Of a stretch of DNA of 64,000 nucleotides, positions 40,989-47,747 are shown one piece after another. The stretch covers positions 248,001 through 312,000 of the forward strand of contig NZ_LQQA01000005.1 in the NCBI RefSeq assembly GCF_002101965.1. The letters are read 5' to 3'. This DNA is from Mycolicibacterium wolinskyi. GTDB taxonomy: Bacteria > Actinomycetota > Actinomycetes > Mycobacteriales > Mycobacteriaceae. Position numbers and translations under genes: made by a program. The notes under the pieces are model-generated. The model did not search any database. It was not told the DNA's origin and saw only the letters and a program-made list of their open reading frames with translations. Every line of letters begins with the position of its first letter. The stretch's first letter is position 1.

Positions 40989-41199
40989 GTTGTGGCGATT
41001 GGTGTAGGCACCGTTGCAGCGGTCGTCGTCGGTCTCGTAGCCGACGTCGTTGTGCGTTTCGTTGCGCCCTGGCCGTGGGTCGCCGGTAGGGGAGAGGTTT
41101 CGCTTTACTGCCTGTTCCGAGCTAGTTTTTGTGGAGCTTTCCCTGTCAGCCACGGGCGTTGAGTGGCGTGGTTTCGTGGCATGGTTCGTTGCACTGTAT
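40989..41199 (+). repeat. 7+2 element G (12-bp-unit array)
   Basis: Units start at 40989, 41001, 41013, 41025, 41037, 41049 and 41061 (for example GTTGCAGCGGTC, GTCGTCGGTCTC, GTAGCCGACGTC). A 103-base spacer has TTTTT at its position 54, and the paired units lie at 41176 and 41188 (GTGGCATGGTTC, GTTGCACTGTAT). It begins 22 bases after the lipoprotein stop and ends 140 bases before the GntR gene. It is the rightmost copy found. Confidence 0.9.
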
Positions 41200-41339
41200 T
41201 TGAGTGGTCGTGGATTGCTCGGGGCGGCGTCGAGCAGGGGTGGGCGCGCGGTGTTTGGCGAGGCGGCACTTTGCCTGCTGGAGCGGGGTAGGCTACCCGG
41301 CTAGAGAACTAGCCTGGTTTTTCTGCGTGGAGGTGAGCG

Positions 41340-42119
41340 TTGCTGCAACTCGGCAAGATCGACCCACATTCGGACCGGCCGCCGTTCCGGCAGATCGCGG
41401 GCATTCTGCGCGAGGAGATCGCCTCTGGGCGGCTGGCCCCTGGGGAGCGGTTGCCTTCTGAGCCGGAGATGCTGACGCACTTTGGGGTTGCGCGTGCGAC
41501 GTGGCGGAATGCTCTTCAAGAGTTGCGCAACGAGGGACTGATTGTGTCGATGCGTGGGCTGGGCGTGTTCGTGCGGGCCCAGGCGCCGGTGCGCCGGCTG
41601 TCGTCGGACCGGTTCGCACGGCGGAACCGGGACAAGGGCAACGCCGCGTTCAGCGCTGACGCCGAGGCATCCGGCTTTGCTGCCGCCGTCGACAGCATTG
41701 TCGTTCGACGCGAACAGCCGAGCGCGTTGATTGCCGAGCGGCTCCAAATCCCAGTCACTTCCGAGGTGGTCGTCCGGTCCCGTCGGTACCTGGCTGATGA
41801 TCGGGCGCTGCAGGTCGCGGTGTCCTACGTGCCGGCCGCTTTCGCTGAAGGCACTGCCATCGAGCGGGAGGATTCCGGGCCCGGGGGAATCTATGCGCGG
41901 CTGGAGGAAAGTGGGCACCGTCTGGGCCGTTTCACTGAGGATGTCGGCGCGCGGATGCCCACTCCGGAGGAGCGTCAATCACTCGACATCGACGCGGGGA
42001 TCCCGGTGCTGACGGTCTCGCGCACGGCCTACGACACCGACAACGTCCCGGTGGAGGTCTGCGACACCGTTATCGTTTCCGACGCCTACCTTCTCGAATA
42101 CACGTTCCCGGCCACCTAG
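41340..42119 (+). CDS. GntR/HutC-family regulator with UTRA domain
   Basis: A 259-residue protein started at a TTG behind GGAGGTGAGCG. The N-terminal winged HTH (FRQIAGILREEIASGRLAPG, then LPSEPEMLTHFGVARATWRN, about residues 16-60) and C-terminal UTRA ligand-binding domain (about 90-255) place it in the HutC branch. On actinomycete plasmids this branch includes KorSA-like repressors of transfer and replication genes, though small-molecule responsive regulators are equally possible. It stands alone between element G and the convergent HicB-like gene, whose end overlaps by 4 bases. Confidence 0.8.
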   Translation: MLQLGKIDPHSDRPPFRQIAGILREEIASGRLAPGERLPSEPEMLTHFGVARATWRNALQELRNEGLIVSMRGLGVFVRAQAPVRRLSSDRFARRNRDKGNAAFSADAEASGFAAAVDSIVVRREQPSALIAERLQIPVTSEVVVRSRRYLADDRALQVAVSYVPAAFAEGTAIEREDSGPGGIYARLEESGHRLGRFTEDVGARMPTPEERQSLDIDAGIPVLTVSRTAYDTDNVPVEVCDTVIVSDAYLLEYTFPAT

Positions 42120-42574
42120 GAGGTGCGCCGGCGGGGCACCAAGCCGGCCGGAAGGGGCACTGGGTGATTCGGCGGTTTGGCTTCGGTTGAGAGCTGGCTG
42201 ATTCGGCCCGGAGTAAGGCCCATCAGGTATCCGATGTCGCGCACCGGGATTCGAGCGTCCTCGTTGGTGAGGTCGGTGACGAAATCGCGGACCACTGCGG
42301 CCGCGGCCTCCTCGAGTTTGCGCTGAGTCTCACGTACCAGCGTGGTTTCTTCGAGCAGGTGACGTACATCCCCGTCCGGTCCGGCCACCGCGACGTCGAC
42401 GATCACGACGTCGACGTCCGCCGGGGCCGCGTTGGTTGTGGCGGCGATGCACTTACGGGCGGCTTCGCCGGCCTCTGACAGTCGTCGCGATCGTGTGATG
42501 CCCGCGATCTCGGGGATCTCGATGACCCACCAGCGGTTGTCGCGGTGCACAACAGCTTCGTATTGGCGCCTCAC
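42116..42574 (-). CDS. HicB-like protein fused to an HTH
   Basis: A 152-residue protein started at a GTG behind AGGAGGCCGAAG. Residues 1-60 (YEAVVHRDNRWWVIEIPEIA, GITRSRRLSEAGEAARKCIA) match the HicB partial RNase H fold. A helical linker follows, then a C-terminal HTH (IPVRDIGYLMGLTPGRISQL). HicB antitoxins have this order, but no HicA-type dsRNA-binding toxin gene is adjacent; instead the gene follows a secreted protease by 10 bases. It may be an orphan regulator controlling the protease operon. Confidence 0.65.
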   Translation of the reverse strand: MRRQYEAVVHRDNRWWVIEIPEIAGITRSRRLSEAGEAARKCIAATTNAAPADVDVVIVDVAVAGPDGDVRHLLEETTLVRETQRKLEEAAAAVVRDFVTDLTNEDARIPVRDIGYLMGLTPGRISQLSTEAKPPNHPVPLPAGLVPRRRTS

Positions 42575-42584
42575 CTTCGGCCTC

Positions 42585-43340
42585 CTAGCAGTCGCCGCAG
42601 ATTTGCAGGCCAAGCGAGTCGATGACGGGGAACAGGTAGTAGATGACCGCGGTGTCCTCATCGTCGACGAGGTGACCGGACAGCATTCCGACCGCGGTGA
42701 TGGTGTCGCCGCCGGTCTTGATGTAGGCAGGGGCGCCGGAGTCGCCTTCGACGAGGCGCAGCCGCGCGGTGATTCGGTCACTGTCCGCCGAGATGACCGG
42801 GCCACAGGTTTCTCCGGTGCGGGCCCCGAATTTGCAGACTTCGATGCCTGGTGCCAGTGGGGGATCGGGTCGCAGTGTGCGAGTTACGCGGTACACGCCG
42901 GCGACGTCGTATGACGAGGGGCGGATGCCTGGGTTCATGTCGATGATGCCGGCGTCGGTGAATGCGGGCAGGCCGGCCGACGACGTGCCAGTGTCGGCGC
43001 CGCGGGCGTTGGAGCGGCTGTAGGTGCCCAGTGGGCGGGCGGTGTCGGGATCAGAGGACTCGGTGTAGAACACCGTGGCCTGGCCCTCGGCGGTGTGGTC
43101 GCAGTGGCCTGCGGTGATGGCTTTCTTTGCGTACGTGGCTTTTTCGCGTGCAATGAAGGCCAGGGTGCACACGTAGATGCCGTTCTTCTGGGGTATGCGC
43201 TGGCCGATAGTGGTTCCGGGCGTTAGGCCGGCGAATGAGGTCCACTCGTTGACGTCGGCCGCGGCGCGGCCGTGCCCGAGGCCGGCGGCCAGCACCGCGA
43301 CGGTTGTCGCGGCTGCGGCCATGAGCTTGCTCAGCTTCAC
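42585..43340 (-). CDS. Secreted chymotrypsin-like serine protease, second copy
   Basis: A 251-residue protein. A signal peptide (AAAATTVAVLAAGLGHGRAA) predicts export. Catalytic residues: His in AITAGHCDHT, Asp in FTDAGIIDM, Ser in VEGDSGAPAY. Segment order and cysteine positions (AGHC, EVCKFG, ETCGP, QICGDC) parallel the protease at 32869, including the shared motif ARTGETCGP/MRTGETCGP. The two are clearly paralogues, about 9 kb apart. Here it is followed by the HicB-like regulator rather than a winged-helix gene. Substrate unknown. Confidence 0.8.
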   Translation of the reverse strand: MKLSKLMAAAATTVAVLAAGLGHGRAAADVNEWTSFAGLTPGTTIGQRIPQKNGIYVCTLAFIAREKATYAKKAITAGHCDHTAEGQATVFYTESSDPDTARPLGTYSRSNARGADTGTSSAGLPAFTDAGIIDMNPGIRPSSYDVAGVYRVTRTLRPDPPLAPGIEVCKFGARTGETCGPVISADSDRITARLRLVEGDSGAPAYIKTGGDTITAVGMLSGHLVDDEDTAVIYYLFPVIDSLGLQICGDC

Positions 43341-43834
43341 CCGAGTTTCCTCTCCTCTGCCATCAAACAGTATAGCTCAATTAAACTTTTCAGATTTTGC
43401 TGGTTAACCCGATCGAGCCCTCCTGGCCGGCCGTCAGCCAGCAATGTCCAAGCCGTCCTGCAAGATGAAGGGGCGACGTTGACCGCGCGAGAATTCTCGG
43501 TGGCACGGCGCGCGTTTCCCGCCGCGGTGACCGGCTTGGGGGCGACGCAGACCGTTGGGTCGGAAGTGCCACATCCGGCAGCGGCCGCGCGGCTTTGTTT
43601 CCTATAACTCCCTATTCGGAAACCGCTTTCCGGCCCACATCTTGAAGGCGCGCCCCGCGGCCTGAACATGCACCTCTTGGGCTGGGCGCCACGCCGACGC
43701 CATCCCACATAATCGCAGTTCAGAGCCGTTCACTATGGCCGGACACTGTGTTCGCGACCGGGCCGTGTCCAAGCCGTCTATTAGCGTTTTTTTCACGCGA
43801 GACAGGGACACAAACCCAGCGGGGAGGGGCCTGC
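43341..43834. other. 494-bp gap between divergent genes, promoters at both ends
   Basis: Next to the protease gene the sequence is AT-rich; on the minus strand a TATACT box lies about 30 bases upstream of the start. Near the other end, TTTTTTTCACGCGAGACAGG and GGGGAGGGG lead into the plus-strand operon. GTCCAAGCCGTC occurs twice (near 43446 and 43768). No gene seen in between. Confidence 0.4.
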
Positions 43835-44701
43835 ATGAACACCACAGCTGAGGCAATAGACCACTGGACGCTCACCGAGCATCAACCGGCCGAGCGCGAG
43901 TTCTATGGCCAACTGTCGTTGGTCGTCGCGCCGGCACGGATAGAGGGCAGACTCGACGCGGCCTGCACCGGCATAGAGGCCGCGGCCAGTAACGACGGTC
44001 TGGATCACCCCGACGAGGCTGAGCACGCCAGACGGGTTGCTGTGGCCTACGCCGCGCTCGGAGATGTCGCCGCAGCCGAGAAGGCCATGCGTCAGATCTA
44101 CCGGACGCAGACCGGTAGGCCTTTGACGTCGCTGCCGCACCGTCACCCTGACATCGCCGGATCGAGAACCAACTGCGCCATCTGCGCCGCGCACAGCGCG
44201 TCAACCCCACTCATGGCCAAGCTCCTCACCAGCAAGCTCGAGTCCATTCCGCGTGTTCACCCGGGCCCCGATCCCACTCTGTACCGTCGGCATTCAGCTG
44301 AGACGTATCTGGCGACAGACCAAGAGGCGATCACCGCGCAGTACATGTACGAGATGTTCGGGGACTTTTGGTGGGACACCCTGTCTTTCGCGATCGGGGT
44401 TTCGACGATGGATCCCCGCGATCTCGCGGAGCTGGCCCTGCTGCTTCCCGCGGCCCCAGGCCCGTTCAGCGGGGCGCCGGCATCTATCGCGGTCAAGTGG
44501 CTCACTGACGCGGCGTTGACGCGTCTACGCCAGCTCGCTTCGCACCGGCGCTCATGGGCGGTGATCCACGGTCGGATCGTCGCCGAGATCGACCAGCGGG
44601 CCAGGGGGAGTCGGCAGGGCACTGCGCCCGAATCTCTGGAGCTCGAACTCTGGCGGATGAAATTAGCCGCCAAGCCGAGGCGTGGTTTGGTGGCATTGTG
44701 A
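43835..44701 (+). CDS. Unknown protein, 288 residues, first gene of HTH-repeat operon
   Basis: It begins MNTTAEAIDHWTLTEHQP behind GGGGAGGGG. Mostly helical. Part of the N-terminal half has TPR-like character (RRVAVAYAALGDVAAAEKAM). A NCAICAAHS motif (about residues 112-120) could be a metal site. The C-terminal part is helical. The stop overlaps the next gene's GTG. Operon with an unknown protein and the six-HTH protein, so a regulatory or DNA-related role is likely. Confidence 0.5.
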   Translation: MNTTAEAIDHWTLTEHQPAEREFYGQLSLVVAPARIEGRLDAACTGIEAAASNDGLDHPDEAEHARRVAVAYAALGDVAAAEKAMRQIYRTQTGRPLTSLPHRHPDIAGSRTNCAICAAHSASTPLMAKLLTSKLESIPRVHPGPDPTLYRRHSAETYLATDQEAITAQYMYEMFGDFWWDTLSFAIGVSTMDPRDLAELALLLPAAPGPFSGAPASIAVKWLTDAALTRLRQLASHRRSWAVIHGRIVAEIDQRARGSRQGTAPESLELELWRMKLAAKPRRGLVAL

Positions 44702-45459
44702 GTGATCGCGATCGCCGACCCAAGCCTCCGACCGAGCCGATTGCGGCCGGGTTCCTCATGGACCGCGAGGCGAGCATGTGGGATGTTGCCCTTGCCGGGA
44801 TCGTCTCGGCGACCGGCAGTCTCGATGACCCTGCCAAGGCGTGGCAAGGCGTGAATTCGCTACGCCTCCAAGGGAATACGTATCCGCTTCCTATCTGGTG
44901 GGCAGCGGCCACCTGGCCAGACACCGTGGACCAGCTGGTACTTCCTCCGGTGCTGACCGCCCCGCCGCGACCGGGAACTGTGGCCGCCCACGCCGCCGCG
45001 TGCCTGTCTGCGGCCGGCCTGATGGAACCCGACGAAGCGTCGAGGTGGCAGCGATGGGCAAGCCCTTTGGCCGGTTTCGCCGCCGATACGGTGGCCGGAC
45101 ACGTCGCTCACGGCACGGGGGAGTTGTTGGTGGCCACAGCCCACCAGCAACTGGAGGACATGGCCGTCAAGCTGAGCCGCCTGAACGCCGGTGTTCGCGT
45201 GGGGGCGAAGCCCCCCGAGTTCAGCGAGACATACCTACTGAAAGTGGCAGGCGTGGCCGAAAGCCTGCGGTACGTGTCCGCTGGTTTAGGCCGGGCGTTC
45301 GACCAGATCCGCACCTCACTATCCGCGGACACCACAGCCTTCGCCACGAAGCCAACCGCCCAAGACATCCCCGCTGATCTGCGCACCACGGTGAACGCAG
45401 AAGTTCACCTCGGATTCGTGCAGGCTGCCACGAAAATCAACCTGACACAGGGGGTTTGA
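44698..45459 (+). CDS. Unknown helical protein, 253 residues, second gene of HTH-repeat operon
   Basis: It starts at a GTG overlapping the previous stop and begins SDRDRRPKPPTEPIAAGFL. It is helical and Ala/Trp-rich in the middle (PIWWAAATWPDTVDQL, AAHAAACLSAAGLMEP), with no signal peptide and no recognised motif. Five bases separate it from the HTH-repeat gene. Some resemblance in composition to the preceding protein suggests an ancient duplication, but this is an impression only. Confidence 0.45.
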   Translation: MSDRDRRPKPPTEPIAAGFLMDREASMWDVALAGIVSATGSLDDPAKAWQGVNSLRLQGNTYPLPIWWAAATWPDTVDQLVLPPVLTAPPRPGTVAAHAAACLSAAGLMEPDEASRWQRWASPLAGFAADTVAGHVAHGTGELLVATAHQQLEDMAVKLSRLNAGVRVGAKPPEFSETYLLKVAGVAESLRYVSAGLGRAFDQIRTSLSADTTAFATKPTAQDIPADLRTTVNAEVHLGFVQAATKINLTQGV

Positions 45460-45463
45460 CACC

Positions 45464-46993
45464 GTGACCACCGCAAAACAGATGCAGTCCATGCGTACGG
45501 ACATCGACCCAAACACCCCGTGCCCACGGATACTCGCAGAAGCCAATTCGGCAAGGGCGAAGGCGGCAGCAGCCGTCGAAGCCCAGTGGATCATGGACCT
45601 GGGCGACCTATCTGAATACGATCTGCCGCCTCATGTACGGCAGGCCGCCGAGCTGCGCAGGCACCACCCCGAACTGTCCTACCGACAACTGGCCGACCAG
45701 ATGGGCATCACCAAAGACGCCTTCGCAGGGCTCTTGCGTCGATTCCGTGAACGTGTCCACCGCCAAAGCGGGCCCGCACCATACCCGCTCCCAACTATCG
45801 CCGAGGTCGCTTCGGAAACGGCCAAAGCCTTAGCTCACAGCGAAGCCCAGTGGATCGCCGATCTGGGGGATCTTTCGGAGTACTCACTGACCCCTAGAGT
45901 TCGGCTCGCCGCCGAACTACGCCGAGACCACCCCGACCTCACCTACGAACAACTAGCCAACCAAATGGGCATCACATTGCGCGCTTACATGTCGCTGCTG
46001 CGTCGGCTTCGCGTGTCGGGGCGCAGGCCGACTCTCGCGCAGAGGATCGCCGAGTTAGGGGACTTATCCGAGTACGCACTGACCCCTAGAGTTCGGCTCG
46101 CCGCCGAACTACGCCGAGACCACCCCGACCTCACTCGCGAACAACTAGCCAACCGAATGGGCGTCACCTACGGAGCCTATGAGCGGATGCTGAGGCGGTT
46201 TCGCGTGTCGGTGCGCAGACCGTCTCTCGCGCAGAGGATCGCCGAGTTAGGGGACTTATCCGAGTACGCACTGACCCCTAGAGTTCGGCTCGCCGCCGAA
46301 CTACGCCGAGACCACCCCGACCTCACCTACGAACAACTAGCCAACCAAATGGGCATCACATTGACCGCCTATACGTCGCTATTGGGAAGATTCCCCGCAG
46401 CAGTCGGCTGGACCGATGTCGATCGCAAACGGGCGCGCTCACAACACGCGCCGGCTGCGCTACCGCCTGCGTTCGCTGCAGAAGCTCAGAGGATTGCCAA
46501 GTTGGGGAACCTATCCGAGTACGCACTGGACCCGAACGTTCGCCAGGCCGCCGAACTACGCCGAGACCACCCCGACCTCACCTACGAACAGCTAGCCAAC
46601 CAAATGGGCCTCACTAAGGATGCCTACATGAAGTTGCTGGGTAGATTCTGGGCCCGAAGGCCTGATGCGTCGCGACATTCACAGCATGCAGAGGCGGCCG
46701 CTAGGTGGATAGCTGGACTTGGGGAGCTTACTTCCTACCCGATTTCGCCAGCTGCGCGACGTGCAGCTGAGCTCCGCCGAGACTACCCGGAACTGACCCA
46801 AATGCAGTTGGCCAAGCGGATGGGGGTCAGCCGCAACACCTACGCGTCACTGCTCAAAACATTTCGCCGCACCGTTACCGGCGAGCTTGAGGCACTGCGC
46901 AAGCCGCCACTGCCGCGGCGTGTGGAAGATCTGGCGGAGATGGCCCAGCGGATTGAGGCGCGCGGGTTGGCCGCTCAGCGGGCCGCTGGATAG
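45464..46993 (+). CDS. Protein with six tandem WhiA-like HTH domains
   Basis: A 509-residue protein started at GTG 45464. After about 40 residues it consists of six copies of one domain (starting near residues 42, 131, 195, 259, 347 and 416), each about 50 residues: LG-LS-Y, then AAELRRDHPDLTYEQLANQM, then GIT--AY--LL-RF. The second half of each copy, such as GLTKDAYMKLLGRF, matches the HTH of the WhiA C-terminal domain, a DNA-binding module of actinobacterial regulators. Copies 2-4 are spaced exactly 64 codons and are nearly identical in DNA, so they duplicated recently. Such a string of HTH domains should read a long array of short sites. The many 12-bp-unit arrays on this molecule are obvious candidates. 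No catalytic domain. Confidence 0.75.
   Translation: MTTAKQMQSMRTDIDPNTPCPRILAEANSARAKAAAAVEAQWIMDLGDLSEYDLPPHVRQAAELRRHHPELSYRQLADQMGITKDAFAGLLRRFRERVHRQSGPAPYPLPTIAEVASETAKALAHSEAQWIADLGDLSEYSLTPRVRLAAELRRDHPDLTYEQLANQMGITLRAYMSLLRRLRVSGRRPTLAQRIAELGDLSEYALTPRVRLAAELRRDHPDLTREQLANRMGVTYGAYERMLRRFRVSVRRPSLAQRIAELGDLSEYALTPRVRLAAELRRDHPDLTYEQLANQMGITLTAYTSLLGRFPAAVGWTDVDRKRARSQHAPAALPPAFAAEAQRIAKLGNLSEYALDPNVRQAAELRRDHPDLTYEQLANQMGLTKDAYMKLLGRFWARRPDASRHSQHAEAAARWIAGLGELTSYPISPAARRAAELRRDYPELTQMQLAKRMGVSRNTYASLLKTFRRTVTGELEALRKPPLPRRVEDLAEMAQRIEARGLAAQRAAG
45889..46324 (+). repeat. 192-bp internal repeats of the HTH-repeat gene
   Basis: Identical stretches recur with a 192-base period (for example GACCCCTAGAGTTCGGCT at 45889, 46081 and 46273), covering domains 2-4. 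Identity over long runs, including synonymous positions, indicates recent tandem duplication or gene conversion. Confidence 0.85.
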
Positions 46994-47103
46994 TGCGGTG
47001 TTCGGCGTGTCGGGCGGCGGTCATTTTGCTCCGCACATGCCAAATCTGCCAACTAAAATTGGGTTACAGCTAATTAGCACTTCCTGAAGCAAAGGGGCAG
47101 TTC
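46994..47103 (+). promoter_or_regulatory. Promoter region of PE-like gene with palindrome
   Basis: An AT-rich patch with the perfect palindrome GCTAATTAGC (47069-47078) lies 26 bases before the start of the PE-like gene; TTACAGC precedes it. Either a -10 region or an operator. Confidence 0.4.
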
Positions 47104-47439
47104 GTGTCGATACCTACCGGTGTTCTCAGCTACGGAACCACGGCCGGAATTCAGGCCGCGCTCACATCGTTGAACACGGAGCTCACGGCCATGTCGGGTG
47201 CGACCATGGCCGCGTCCTCGATCATTGAGCCGATGGGGATGGAGGGCGCCTCGATTGTGGCGTCTGTGCAGCAGTTGGCCAATCAGGCCAGCTGGGAAGG
47301 CATGTTCATGATGGGCATGGGTTTCATGCAGATGGACACAGCGGCCAACATGATTCACGTCGCCGAAGTGCAAGCCGCTGATGGTGTTTCGCACGCTGTC
47401 GTGTCCGCGGTGGATCTCGCCGGCACGGTCATGGTCTAA
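47104..47439 (+). CDS. PE/WXG100-like small helical protein, type VII substrate candidate
   Basis: A 111-residue protein started at a GTG behind AAAGGGG. It is helical throughout, with two long helices (about 10-35 and 48-75) joined by a Gly/Met-rich turn, the helical hairpin of PE/WXG100 proteins. A W-x-G element (ASWEGMF, about residue 64) marks the turn region. The composition is unusual, with nine Met (GMFMMGMGFMQM). The classical YxxxD/E export motif is not seen at the C-terminus, so secretion is uncertain. It is followed by a longer secreted-type protein and two small genes, a substrate locus apart from eccA. Confidence 0.55.
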   Translation: MSIPTGVLSYGTTAGIQAALTSLNTELTAMSGATMAASSIIEPMGMEGASIVASVQQLANQASWEGMFMMGMGFMQMDTAANMIHVAEVQAADGVSHAVVSAVDLAGTVMV

Positions 47440-47449
47440 AACGCTGGGG

Positions 47450-47632
47450 CTACCTGCGTGCCAGTTGTGGCGCGTCCGGGTGCACCAGGTCGGGGTGATT
47501 GTGCGCGAGGCATCGCACGATGATCTCGGCGAGCTGATGGCCGTTGATATTCGAAAGGTGCGGCATGTCGACCATGGGGATGCCGCCGAAGTCAAAGGTT
47601 CTGATCACCGGGAGTGCGGCGTTGTTGCTCAT
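47450..47632 (-). CDS. Small unknown gene opposite to the type VII genes
   Basis: A 60-residue frame beginning MSNNAALPVIRTFDFGGIPM. Its composition looks protein-like (INGHQLAEIIVRCLAHNHPD) and it fills an otherwise empty gap, but there is no ribosome-binding site and the frame stays open upstream. Orientation against both neighbours makes it doubtful. Confidence 0.35.
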   Translation of the reverse strand: MSNNAALPVIRTFDFGGIPMVDMPHLSNINGHQLAEIIVRCLAHNHPDLVHPDAPQLARR

Positions 47633-47747
47633 GGTTGTGATCGTATCGGCGGAAAAAGGTTCGTAGTTCACAGACGCATCGGCGTGGCGAACACGGCTGC
47701 TGTGTGTGTCGATAGTGTTTGAAGCGCAACCGAAGAAGGGGACTGCG

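Noticed and set aside
9315..41199. CRISPR-like arrays
   Set aside because: Regular repeats at several loci, but the 12-bp units adjoin each other with no unique spacers, are degenerate, and no cas gene is present.
47698..47716. Further copy of the conserved upstream element before the 673-residue gene
   Set aside because: GTGTGTCG is present, but CAACTAC and the second block are not.
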